Source of the DNA: Marsupella aquatica
Lineage: Eukaryota; Marchantiophyta
DNA: 64,000 nt
Assembly (NCBI GenBank): GCA_973895155.1
Contig: OZ316899.1
Coordinates: forward strand, 12,772,001 to 12,836,000
Direction of reading: 5' to 3'
The translations under genes were made by a program, and so were the position numbers. The first letter of the stretch is position 1. Each line of letters starts with the position of its first letter. Below, piece by piece: positions 43,701 to 54,559 of this stretch. Below the pieces are notes generated by a model. The model saw only the letters and a program-made list of their open reading frames with translations, was not told the origin of the DNA and searched no databases.

Positions 43701-44419
43701 GGGCTACCTTAAAAAAGAAGCTTGAGGAATCCCAGAGAGAGTTGGAGGAAGCCCAGAAGGAGCGGGAGGAGGCGCGCAAGGACCTGGATGAATTGCAGGA
43801 GGAGTTGGAGGAAAGCACGCGGAAGATGGAGAACTTACAACGGTGAGCCGACAACCAAACGGAGCGGCTGAAGAAATAGGCCGCAGTATTTAAGTGCTTA
43901 GCTTCCTCAAGTCCAACTCCAATAGGGGCAACCAAGTTGCCAGGAGTAGTACTGGCCAAAGGACAAGCCGAGACACTCGCACCGGTGTCGGAGGTAAGTG
44001 GCAAGGGGAAGGGGCCAGCTGCCAAACCAAGGAAGAAGAAGAAGCAGAAACCTTCTGGGTCAGGGAGTAATACGGCTCCTCAAGCCATCATGACCAAGGA
44101 GGTAAACCCAACACCAACCTCAGGTAGGGTCACGGCAGAGGATCCAACTGCCCTAGAAGGCGGGGATGGCAAAACCGAGGCCAGGATACTTGGTGATGAA
44201 GCCAGGATACCGGATCCACCACTGGAGCATGTCGGGGAGGCCGTAGCCGTATCAGAGGCCGTGGCCGATGCTGAGGCTGAAGCCGAGGGTGGACCCAGTC
44301 AGGCCAATGGAGAGTTGACTCGGTCCGGAGCAGGTAATCTGTCAGAGGACGGACCTACGGTAGTGGCTACGGAGGAAGTGTTGGGGGCGTCCATTGAGGA
44401 CCAGACACCGTTGCCATGA
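40750..44419 (+). pseudogene. LTR-encoded ORF in solo LTR B3 (broken)
   Basis: Orthologous to the 1206-codon ORF of element B, with the ATG at 40750 and stop at 44417-44419. The open stretches are 41249-42574 (with LPW near 41618, FGLPMG near 41748 and NGFF near 41838), 42797-43846 (coiled coil) and 43937-44419 (basic KKKKQKPSGSG and the Ala/Glu tail). The N-terminal part is damaged by frameshifts and a local inversion at about 41071-41190, and stops separate the later pieces (for example TAG near 42573 and TGA near 43844). The domain order is unchanged, so the gene was already in the LTR before B and B3 diverged. Confidence 0.75.
41071..41190 (-). other. Microinversion inside the solo LTR
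   Basis: Within a plus-strand gene, this stretch of about 120 bp reads in the conserved frame only on the minus strand (DEESERAARERQELARLWEL...FLGGELI). The flanks on both sides are plus-strand. About 60 bp that should follow are missing. Confidence 0.8.
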
Positions 44420-45032
44420 CGGTGGTGGAGGGCCGCTCCTTTTAAGGAGGGCGGACGTGGAGGGAGGAGGCGTGAGTGAGCAAGGCGGGCTCAGATCTCC
44501 AAGTTAAGAATTAGGATCAGGACCAAGAGGCAGCCCTGACACTTAGCTTAGTGGGATTGTGGATCCACTGGTAAGAGCAACACTTGTGCTCCTGCCTCGC
44601 TGTACATAGGTAGATTAGGCTTACGCTGCAAGGGATTAGGCAGATCCACTGCCAGGATAAATAACTAGGCAGCGGGGAGTTCAGGGCCTTCTTCCTTAGC
44701 AAGTTTTTAGTGCACCAACAGGGCTGGGATCAAGTAGTTAAAGAAGCTCTCGGTTAGTTATATTGTGACCCTTGTGTATAGTCATGTTTCCTCATACCTA
44801 AGAGATGAATAGAGTTGGCCTCACGGCTTAGTTCGCAGATCTTGTATATGAGAGGTATTGTTTGTATGGCAAGTGCATGGTATAACTTAGTCAGAAGGAG
44901 TCATTTTGCTATTTGTGTGTCGCATTAACCTATTTGAAGATTGCCCACATCAACCAAGAAGGGAGTAAGCAAGGTAGTAAGAGTTGGATGTGTCGAGAGG
45001 TCTTAGCGGCTTACCCAAGCCAGTTGGGGATC

Positions 45033-45062
45033 ATTCCGGCGGCGGAATCCAAACATACCTAA
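45033..45062 (+). other. Conserved LTR hairpin motif (solo LTR B3)
   Basis: ATTCCG/CGGAAT stem followed by CCAAACATACCTA, unchanged from element B although this LTR is clearly older. Confidence 0.55.
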
Positions 45063-45303
45063 AGGAAAACCAAGAGAGGAGGACAAAGGAAGGCCTAGAA
45101 TAGGCCGGCTATGTATCTCATGACCCGATGAAGGATCTGTCCAGTATATGTGAGTAAAATGTTAATAGTAATAGTAGTAGAAGGAAGTTAGCAGCGTCCC
45201 ATGCCGCTAAGCCGCAAAACCGGCCTCGCCAAGAGCGAAACCTGCGGGAATCGGCTTGTGCAGAGGGATTTCTTGGGTTTAGGGAGCCATGGGACGCACC
45301 ACA

Positions 45304-45308
45304 GTAGC
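45304..45308. repeat. Target site duplication of the solo LTR, right copy (GTAGC)
   Basis: Pairs with 40627-40631 with one mismatch. Confidence 0.65.
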
Positions 45309-46765
45309 CCCATAGGAAGTCACAACATAGGACAACCATCAATTTGGCTAGTGAGGTGGGGCTGCGTAAGAACATCATGTGATAGATAGGGATTGCTTGC
45401 AACACATGTTTAATAAGATTGTGCGTCCTGTAAATGATAGAAATTGGGTAGCCCAACTAGAGAGTCTAGCGCTGAGCTTATCAAGACAAAATTTGTGGAG
45501 CCGAGAGGTGGTTAAGCCCCATCCAAGAGGTGCTCCAAGATATCTCTAAATTTCACCAAGAAGGCTAATTCTACATCTAGTGTTTGTAAGCCATTCAGGA
45601 ACATTTTCAGTTGTTAGGGGAATCACAGTCAACTTGTGAAGGTTGAGCTTGGCACCAAAGGTAAGTTTGTAGCAGGCTAAAGCCTCCATTGCTCCCTTGA
45701 AATCCTCTTCAATTGCCGGTATAACCATTCCCAAGTCGTCTGCAAATAATCCATAAGAGATCAAGAGAGATTCCAAGATTTGAATGCCTCTGAAGCTGAC
45801 CTAAAGAATCTCATGATCCAAATAGTCCATCAAAGGTTGGGTGGCAATAACAAAGAGAAGAGGGGAAAGAGGGCATCCCCAAAAAACTCCTCTAAGCATC
45901 CGGATGTTGTGAGAGAACATACCACGTCAACTTTGGGATAAGCTCCAGTAAGCAGGGATCTAACCAAGCTCATAAAGTGGCTACTCAAACCGAGTAAGTG
46001 CATAGCTTCCCAGATATAGGAATGACATACTCTATCAAATGCTTTTTCAAAATCTAGAAGAAGAAAAAGTGCACTAATCTTTTTGGAGAAGACCCAGTCG
46101 ACCGTCATCGAAGCAATCAAGATGTTTTCTAAAATATGTTTGCCTGGAATAAAGCCGGTTTGTTGTGGGTTGACGAGCTTATTGAGGAGCAGTTTAAGTC
46201 TTAAGGCCAGAATCTTAGCTACAATTTTATATACCGTGTTGAGCATTGTTAACGGGCGCCAATCTTTCAGTCTATGCTTGTCAGGTTTCTTGGGAATCAG
46301 CTTAATCACACCTTCCTTCAGGTTAGCTGAGAGCGTGCATGTTCTCCAAAAGTCAAGAATCATGTCATACAGATCATTCTTCAGAAAATGCCAGCAAGAT
46401 CTGTATATCTCAACAGTAATGCCATCGGGACCAGGGGCTTTGTCAGCTGGAAGTAGCTAAAGAGTGCAGCAGATTTCCTCCAATGTCGGCGGTGATTCCA
46501 GTTTCAAGATTTCTTCCGCCGTAAGGGTCTTACTAGTATGTGCAAAAAGTTTGCGTCGAGCATTACGGACCTCCCTTGATTCACTGTTACATAAATCCTC
46601 AGGAGCTTCATACAAAAGAGCACACTGCTTCTCTACTTCTTGTAAGATCAACACATCTAAGTGAGTGATAGTGTTTCCATTATCTAACAGAATAGAAGGC
46701 ATTGTTTCTCTAGACGCCTACTGCCAATAAGCTCAACGATCTTCTATTTTGAAAGAATAGAATTT
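45309..46765 (-). pseudogene. LINE ORF2, reverse transcriptase part
   Basis: Reading leftward: a pre-RT region (46457-46702, with LESPPTLEEICCTL), then RT fingers (LIPKKPD near 46300, RPLTMLNTVYKIVAK near 46250) and QTGFIPGKHILENI near 46140. Motif A FEKAFDRV is near 46050, and the catalytic box FADDLG, equivalent to YADD, near 45740. Then comes the thumb block with AIPIYHMMFL and FLWG at about 45340, right next to the solo LTR. Stops and frame changes lie between the stretches. The 5' end at 46765 abuts B2 LTR sequence. Confidence 0.85.
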
Positions 46766-47544
46766 TTGGCATCCGGGAGGCCATCAACCACTGCAATGAC
46801 AAACATTGGGACTTGAAGGGTTTCACGGAGGTGTGGACAAAAGCAACAGTGTTGGGAGAGTTGTCAGGAGCGACCAAAATGAAGCGGAAGATGACCTACA
46901 ATGAAGAAACCACCCCGGCCAAAAGAACAAGGTTGGCGGTATCTAGAAAGTTGGTTGACCAAGGGAGACATAGGCAAGAGGAAGCCAAGGAACAAGAGGT
47001 TGACCCAATCAATGCCATCCCTACCAGAGATGATACATGGAAGGGCTGGGCGACGGTCATACCATAGGCAGTGCACTTACATTTTTCACGGGAGGAGGAT
47101 GCATGTTTTACAACCATGCAGTCCAAAAAGTACCAAGGCTTCATGGCCGGACTAGGCTTGGAGGCCTTTGTTAGATTACCATGGCTGAAGCCGGAGGTGC
47201 CGGAATCAGACTTACTGGAATTTGCGGGATCATGGGATCCCCGAGTCAAATGCAACCAAGATCTATAGGAGGGAATTCTAGCTCACTTCCAAGGTGATTG
47301 CCGAAGTATTTGGCTTGCCGATAGGCAACAAGACTAAGATAGACACCCAAAAGAACTTGTCAAAAAAGGAGTTTAGATTGTTCCCCAAGCCATAACCAAA
47401 GAATGGCTTCTTTTGGAACACCTGCACCAACCCGCACATTGGAGAAATGATTGATTTCTTGCGGGTGACAATGCATTGCAACCTGGCAAGGCCGGAGATT
47501 GGCAAGGCACAGGTTTACCTGGCAGAGAGGCCAGACCCAAGCCG
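46766..47544 (+). pseudogene. Element B2: LTR-ORF fragment
   Basis: Plus-strand sequence matching the element B LTR ORF from about residue 172 (IREAIKN-like) to the DPSR block after NGF. It contains the LPW, FGLP and NGF blocks in broken frames (stops near 47065 and 47265). The right end is cut exactly by CACTA I at 47545, and the left end by the LINE. With 38566-39067 it represents one old B-like element. Confidence 0.8.
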
Positions 47545-47760
47545 CACTAGAAGAAACTGACCAATTTTGAGACCCTGTCGCTAGTGACTCCAATGAGACC
47601 GGTTAGAATTTATGACTCCTAGATTGTTGGAGTCACTTTAGTTACAAGTTGTGGGCTTAGTTCAGGGGTATTCCTGGGGAAGTCATTTTTATAACTATTG
47701 GGGAAGTTATAACTTTAACTAAGTTAAGCCAACAAGAATGAACTTATATAAGTGACTCCG
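47545..47760 (+). repeat. CACTA I left terminus and subterminal repeats
   Basis: After the CACTA terminus, GACTCC or its complement occurs four times within about 215 bp (near 47587, 47611, 47629 and 47754), in direct and inverted orientation. Subterminal arrays like this bind TNPA-type proteins in En/Spm elements. Confidence 0.65.
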
Positions 47761-50700
47761 TGTACAATAGAGCGGAATATATGTAGTGCAGCTTTAGGGT
47801 TTAACTCCACAATCTAATGCCATTTGACCCCACCCAACTCATACCATTTGGGATAATCCTAATTTTCTTACCTCCTCTAAACTTTCTTAACTCAGATTTG
47901 CAGCCACTAATTATTATCTTATCACTGCCTTTCCACAACAAAAAATAAACAAGATTTGCACGATAACGCATGGTTTTTCAGTTTGTCAAGACCTTATTTT
48001 AACACCTACTTTTATTCAATAAGTACGTCCATGCAATGCTTTGTCTTTATATTTTTTACAAGCAATGCATGCTTGTCAAAATCAATAAGTCCAACCTAAA
48101 TGTGACACATATTCACAATATGATCAGGTCTTGAATACCTTACCCTAAAAAATTATACTTTTCATAATGGTCATGTTTACTGATATCTGACCATTTGGCC
48201 CCGTTTTTCACCAAAGGGGGTGGTTCAAAGTTTTTTCATAACCACTCACCCCACATATAACGTCAGCCTAAGTCCTTTGGTTCTCACAAAGGAAAATGGG
48301 GCTTAGGCAAATCATAGACTTTTGTGAAGTTGGGGACAAAATACAGGGAGTACTCGGGGGCAAAATACAAGGCGGAACCGGTTTAGGCCCCCCCAACAAC
48401 AGTCGGCCCTTCTCGTCGCGACTTAGGGTGAGGGGAGCTTGGCTGAGCATTGCCCAACCCCAATGTGTGTTGCTCAATTTTCCTTCCCGCCAATGTTGCA
48501 CTGTCGAGCTCCATTTTGTTGCGAAGAGTTTAGGGTGTAGATCACATCGCTTGCACTCTTGAGCTCCATTGCTATGAAGAGAAAGGTGATGGGCGACATC
48601 TGCTGAGCTCAATTCACGAGCTACCTATATTCATTGCCGAATGTTGCTTCCTTCAATTGCCTGCTGCCTACTGTTACAATCGCCTGCTGCCTAGGTCCAT
48701 TGCCGAATGTTGCTTCCTTCAATCGCCTGTTGCCTGCTATTACAATTGCCAAATCAATCGTGCACCCAATTGCCTGGAGCTCATTCGCCTAGAGTTAAGT
48801 GTTTAGGCCAGGTGAGTGACCATGACAAAGGAGCCAATCCCCGAGCCAATCGCGACTTTCTTTGTAAGTGCCCAACCTATTGTAGCTAGCATTGTTGCGC
48901 TGCATTGTTGCCGAACTGGAACTCCATTGCTGCGAAGAGTTTACGGTCTAGGTGACATTATTGCTGAGCTCAATTCGCGAGTTGCCTAGGTTCATTGTCA
49001 AATGCTGCTTCCTTCAATCGCCTGCTCAATCGCGCACCTAATCGCCTGGAGCTCATTTCTCCCCGAGCTCATTCGCCTGGAGCTCATTCGCCTGGAGCTC
49101 ATTCGCTTGGAGCTCATTCGCTTGGAGCTCATTCGCCTGGAGCTCATTCGCCTGGAGTTCAATCAATTGCTGCTCAAACTACTATTGCTGCAATCGCAAG
49201 CTGCTCAATCTGTTGTTCGTCGCAAGTGTGCCGAAGGATTGAGACGGGGAGCTAGAGAGTTGCAGAGAAACCAAGTGCCAAACACTCCGCTTGCGAGAAT
49301 ACTCTTTTCTGGTCTTGTTGTTTAGGGTTGTCGGGTTGGGTCAGAGATGTGGAGGATTGAGGCTGCTGCGCGCAAACATGTTTTTCTTTCAAGTGGTGCT
49401 ACGATTGCTTGGTGACGGAAGGCTGTTGGATGTGTGTTGTAGCTGTTGTGATCAGTGACCTCTAGTTGGGAAGGACTTGCCAGAGCTGCGGCTGGGGAGG
49501 ACCTGCGGTCGGAGCTACAGTCGATTGGAGGTGGTCGCAAGCTGGAAACATTTGGAGGGGTTAGTTTTTTGCAGCTTAAACCTGTCGGGAGTTTGCGCTT
49601 GTGGCGACACTATCCTTTCTACCACTTCATGAGTTTGATATGGACACTGTGTATGAATGTTCTTCTCAGGAGGCGCTACGATGACCACTACATTGCCTTA
49701 CTCTGTTCATTGCAGTAGCACAAATACTGGATTTCATACTGAAATTGCCACCCACTTTGTTTTAGTGTGTTTGACTGCTCGCTCTTGCAACTTTGGAGGA
49801 GGGAGTCTACAGGCGGGAATTGACACCACGCATTGAAGGTAGTTGAAGTCACTTGGAGAAATCATTCTTTCCTGCAATTTTCTCTACCTAGATAGCTCTA
49901 GCATCCACTATTGTATTGCCCTACGGAGTTTTGATGTTGTTGTCCACTCTCTTTGCAAAATGTTATATTCCCATCCAAACTATACATTGTCCTGAGCACT
50001 AGAGTCTCAGCTAGGTTGGAATTGCAATCTGGTGGGTTTTGTCTAACAGGTCGATCATCCTTCTAAACTTGATTGTCGTCTGAGTCTACCCGCTAGGGGG
50101 TAAAGAGGCGTTGACCCTGATCTCGTGGACCCTAATCTGATGTCCACCTCTGTCAGCTGAATCCAAATGATCAAGTCCAAATGCTGATCAGTCTCACTGG
50201 GGTTGTCGGTGCAGACATGACTCGCACTATGTGATTGTAGTTTTGCTTTGTCAAGACGAATGTGTTTGGCTAAGATGCTAGATTGTGGCTTGTCTTCTTG
50301 CTTCCAGCTCGTGTATATTCAATTAATAGAAGTTGGGAAAGAAGTGAAAATTGAATTTCCTTATATTAAGCATCTTGACCTAGAAACTCAATACATAAAC
50401 TCCAGGAGTCCCTCGGGACATAAAATGAGCCAAATTGTTTCAAAATTGGGAACGTTTTGGACAGAGACGGTGAGTGGAGTGATTGGAAGGTGTTGGAAGG
50501 TAAAGAAGTCAAACCTCATTGATGGCGAGGATCTGTCCATGAGACTTCTTCACCTTCTTCAACTTTCTCAGAAAGTACCTGGACAGCAAAGGAGAAGTAC
50601 TCAATACGGGGGACATGAAGGACTCTTTGGGAGAACACCTGTCGTGACCTAACGAAAGTGTAGAGAGGCAGAGACTAAAGAACACATAATTGGGGATAAT

Positions 50701-53137
50701 GCTTGCCTTCTTAGTTTTGTGACTATTTTCTCTTGTTAGGTTTTCATTCACCTGATTCAAACTTTTTGCTCCGGTGGAATCTGTCTTGTGTTTGTTCTAA
50801 TTGTTTATATCTCAAGAGGGTCGTCAACAAAGCTGACAGGAGTCAAAGGTAACTACAAGCTAGCAGATTGGTCAAATGCTCCCAAGTCGAGTTAGAGGAA
50901 GGTTACTAAAACTACACCTTCACAACTCTCAAGTCTGGAAAGTAAAATTCAGCCAGAGACACGCAGCAAGAACTGTTGTCTGCTAGGAATTGTTATCTGC
51001 TTTGTTGGGGATTGTCATGTGTATGTAACTGCATACACATTCTATCTGAGGGGAGTATGACTGTACACCTCAGGTATAACCGAGTAGTATCTGTCGCATG
51101 ACATAATTCCTCTATAATTCTGTATTACTGTTGCCTAAGTGCTTTGTTGTATTGTTTTTGTTGTAATGACATCACTTGCATTTCATAGTCAGTCTTACTT
51201 GGTTGGCTTGGTACTCATTTGCTTTTTGCTCCTTCTGGTTACTGAATTTGTCTGTTGTCATTGAGTTTTTTGCGTAAGAACTACATGTTCTTCATTTTCT
51301 CAATCGTACTCTCTCCCCTATGGAAGACTATCGGCTTGGGCTGCCAGCCTTCTCTCTTTTTCAATTTGTTATCCCTATGGTCAAACACTACTTGGTTAGT
51401 GGTTTTGCTCTATTTTTGTTTGTTTTGCCTTCAAGTAGGGCATGGATGAATTGAGCTTGGAGGCAACAAAATGGCAAGGCTGAATCTGAATGGTTCCAGA
51501 AGTATGTGTGCTCTTTCTGAATGTTATAGTCTATTTTGCCTTCAACTGGGCCATCGAGTACTGCCATGTGATCATGTACTTGCTCTATGAAGTTCTGAAT
51601 ATATAACCATTTTCTTTTAGACCAGGCAACTTGGGAGTTGCTAAGTGTCACTTGCATCTGAGGGGCTACACCGGGGGCATCAGTGGAGGTTCACTTGCAC
51701 ATCATCATTGGAGGTTCACATCAGTGGAGGTTCACAACCAGTCAATTTTGTCTCTGCTGCAACCTGCAAGGTGAGACTTTCGATCTTTCTGGATGACAAA
51801 ACAGGATTTAAAAGTGATTGATATACATTTCCGTCGAGAACATGGGTTTATCACCAAGCTCTTTGTCTTAGGAAACTCATAAACGCAGAATCAAATATGT
51901 ACTATGCACATTTCATGCTATGTGTATACTATGACTATGTGTAGTTGGGACCAAGACAGTGAGTGGGAACTGATTAGTTTAGGTTGGTTGTTGTTGGCGA
52001 GGCAAGTCGACCTCCTGCTCGCCTTGTCATCAAAGGACGTGAACAAAGGACATCACAACAAAAGCAACACTTATGGTGAGGACCCGCAACGCTGAACATG
52101 TGCGGCTTGCACGCAAGGTAGAGATGTTGCACCTTGAGTATGTCAGTCTTGGGATCCTTCCAGCCCAGTCTGCATGGTACTTTGAGTACCCTATTGTTTC
52201 CAGGAACAACTACAGCCGGCCTCTACCTGCTTCAGTACCCTTCCCGACATCCTTGGTATTTGTGTCTCTTGTACATGACCCGCCACAAATTAGGTGCCAA
52301 GGGTGTGTGCACAGTTGCCAATATGACTATTCTGCTTGTAGGGCTTCTGGCCCAGAATTGGATGACCGTTCTCTTGGATGCCAATTTTTGCACAGAGCAC
52401 AATGTATGATCTGGAACCACTCGCCATCCTGCAATGTGCCTGGTGATGTCACTTGTCCTGCCCTCCCAGACCCCACCACCGGTGACTTTGGTGTCTACAC
52501 ATGTTTGGATCACATGCTCTAGAGGACCACTTGTCACACCGCATGCACAGACCAGATACCATTGACCTATAGCTTAACACTCTGACTTCAACACAGAGGA
52601 TATTTACTTAAAATTTTGATGTATGAGCAATTTTGGGTCCAGGGTTTAGGGTCAACAGTACATAACTTATCCTATTATGCCTGCACTAAGCAAAATATCC
52701 TAATTTAAGAGGCTAGCAAACTTGCTTAAAAGTCTCTATTGAAAGACTGCTTTCATGACTGCTTTAACCTGGTGAACATTGCAACGTTCAATGAATTAAT
52801 GGGCCATGTGATAACCTATAAAATGTGATTTATGCCTCACTTATTTGTCTCAGCCACTATCATAGCCTATTTAGGATGTATACATTTCAACTCTTATGAC
52901 ACTGCTTCATACCAATCCTCTTTGAAGAATGCTTGTTTTACATGTCATGACTATTGTATGTGATTCAAATGCATGAAATGTTGTTGCAGATCTCATTTGG
53001 TGAATCATAGCCACAATTAAAATTGAGGTGTTGGTGGAGCAATTGTATTAGGGGATCAGTTTTGTGTGTTGGCTCAACATACCAAAAGTATGTCTGCTCT
53101 GCATCCTTGTGTGGCCATTCCAATTCATTGCAGTAGC
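47761..53137. other. Unassigned 5' region of CACTA I
   Basis: About 5.4 kb in which I recognise no protein family. It has partial direct repeats around 48500-49020 (the ATGTTGCTTCCTTCAAT phrase at least three times, and GAAGAGTTTA twice), a 15-bp minisatellite at 49041-49160, and three copies of an AGTGGAGGTTCAC phrase at 51680-51735. Short ORFs at 50248-50652 and 52073-52522 have no recognisable domains. It may be leader, introns or captured non-coding DNA. Confidence 0.5.
49041..49160 (+). repeat. 15-bp minisatellite (about 7 units)
   Basis: Unit CTGGAGCTCATTCGC, with variants TTGGAGCTC and CTGGAGTTC. The length keeps frame, giving LELIR repeats in one frame and GAHSP repeats in another, but no gene model supports translation. 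Single related units occur upstream near 48775. Confidence 0.85.
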
Positions 53138-53281
53138 AAATGCCTTTGTACCTTAAATGCTAAATATATTTTACTTTCTGTGCAGTCTGCTAAATTGTAG
53201 AGTCTATCTAAATGCCTTTGTACCTTAAATGCTAAATATATATTACTTTCTATGCAGTCTGCTAAATTGTAGAGTCTATCT
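53138..53281. repeat. 72-bp tandem duplication before the PHD ORF
   Basis: Units 53138-53209 and 53210-53281 differ at only a few bases. Each contains a TTTCTGTGCAG- or TTTCTATGCAG-type splice acceptor. The second ends 11 bases before the ATG at 53293, so two alternative acceptors precede the exon. Confidence 0.85.
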
Positions 53282-53292
53282 CATGCGCAGGC

Positions 53293-53970
53293 ATGGCACG
53301 ACCTAAAATTCAAGCCAAAAAGCGTGTGACAGAGGTGAGAAACACAGGTGTACTTGGGGCAGATGCTAACTTCTCTGCAAGTCAGATTTTCCAGAAGGCA
53401 GCTCATTGTTGTGCCATTTGTGACGATGGTGGGGGCCTGGTCATTTGTGAGGGCCCTTGCATGAGGCATTTCCACCTCAACTCGGAGTCTGACCTTGCTG
53501 CAGAAAACAACTGTCCAGGGGTGGGCCTCCCGTCAACACACTAGGGAGACTGGATGTGCACTGATTGTTTGGAGAAGTAGGCTAAGTGTGCACAGTGTGG
53601 AAAGTTAAGGTCCTATGAGGGCTCTGTTGATGCCCCAACAATTGTTAGGAAATGTCCAGACTGTTTTTGTGTGAGATTTTTCTGTTTTGAGTGTTTGCCT
53701 ACTCATGCCACAGCTTGCCCACTTCATAGGTGCAAGGCATGTGGTGAGCATGATCATGAGTACTGGACTGACATAGTCCACTATGCTAGGTGTCCCACCA
53801 TGTGGCACTATCATTGCCTAAAAGATTGTCAAGCAGAGGGTTATGCTTGTGACAGAGAAATTTATGATCACTCTGCACATGGTGTTGATCGATGGATATT
53901 TTATTGTCATCGCCATGCCATTGATCCTACCTTGCGCACTCCTGTGAGAGATCACATATCTTGGCTGTGA
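53293..53970 (+). pseudogene. EDM2-like PHD zinc-finger module captured in CACTA I
   Basis: One frame of 226 codons with two in-frame TAG stops (53542-53544 and 53578-53580). It has a canonical PHD start CAICDDGGGLVICEGPC-x3-FH near residues 40-60, then GDWMCTDC, a CAQCG knuckle, CPDCFCVRFFCFEC, CPLHRCKACGE and a final Cys/His cluster (ARCPTMWHYHCLKDC, YCHRHA). The order of clusters resembles the PHD array of plant EDM2-type chromatin proteins, which bind histone H3 and influence transposon silencing. The second TAG sits where Gln would fit. It is a captured fragment or a broken gene; it may be one gene with the BRCT ORF downstream. The EDM2 match is from memory of the pattern, not a search. 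Confidence 0.6.
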
Positions 53971-54559
53971 AGCTGAACATTGTACATGCATAGTGCACCT
54001 GATGTGGATGTACTATTTTTTGAGATTGCAGAGATTCCAATTTTGAAAAGGAGTTGGGTAGGCGAGTTTATATAGGCAGCACTTATCTTGTGCTCTGGCG
54101 TCAGTGGCTGGGTACATGCCTATAAAAACTTATCCTTACAAGCCTTCTTGAAAGTATTTAGGCTGAGTGGTCATTTTCATAAACAAAATCATCAGACTGC
54201 TAAATTAAAATAGGACTTCTAAGTTGTAAGCGTATAAATCAGGCATGCAATTAATCAAATTGCCCTATAAGTTTGTCATTGAACGTATCCTACTTTACAA
54301 CAAAATATGTATGTGCCATGACAAGTTGGTTGCACTTCATTTCACCTTTGATATGGATTTTGTAGTATATATTCAAACAATGTCCTGCATTTGTGCAGGT
54401 GCCTAGTACGTATTGTTCACATATCCCTTGTACCTATCAAAATTGGACTTGAGCACCAGTGGGCCAGATCAACTCAAAAAGCAGGAATTTTGTTGTCCTT
54501 GTATTGTCAGGTGAACCCATTCCTCCAAAATTCTCTGTCATCACGTAGGGTGTGTGTAC

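Larger units (their letters stand above)
40632..45303 (+). repeat. Solo B-type LTR (B3), 4672 bp
   Basis: Begins TGTGATGCCTAG and ends GCACCACA, the same ends as element B, and aligns with it along its length with moderate divergence. No gag-pol is attached and the LINE ORF continues on both sides, so it is a solo LTR left by LTR-LTR recombination. It contains a broken LTR ORF and a microinversion. Confidence 0.9.
39068..46765 (-). mobile_element. LINE (plant L1-type), 5'-truncated, split by a solo LTR
   Basis: A minus-strand non-LTR retrotransposon. Its short A tail shows as a T run at 39068-39073. It is interrupted by a B-type solo LTR at 40632-45303. It retains the RT and C-terminal zinc-binding part of ORF2; the endonuclease and ORF1 are absent, which is the usual 5' truncation. 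No target duplication was found, and the flanks (pol on the left, LTR on the right) suggest a deletion at insertion. Confidence 0.85.

Noticed and set aside
49041-49160. Possible CRISPR array
   Set aside because: Units are contiguous with no spacers, and the context is a plant transposon.
50248-50652. 134-codon ORF as a captured host gene
   Set aside because: No recognisable domain, mixed composition and no splice model; left as unassigned sequence.
52073-52522. 149-codon ORF with Cys residues and an overlapping hydrophobic ORF (52134-52409)
   Set aside because: Neither frame shows a family pattern and both overlap an antisense ORF of similar length; coding status cannot be supported.
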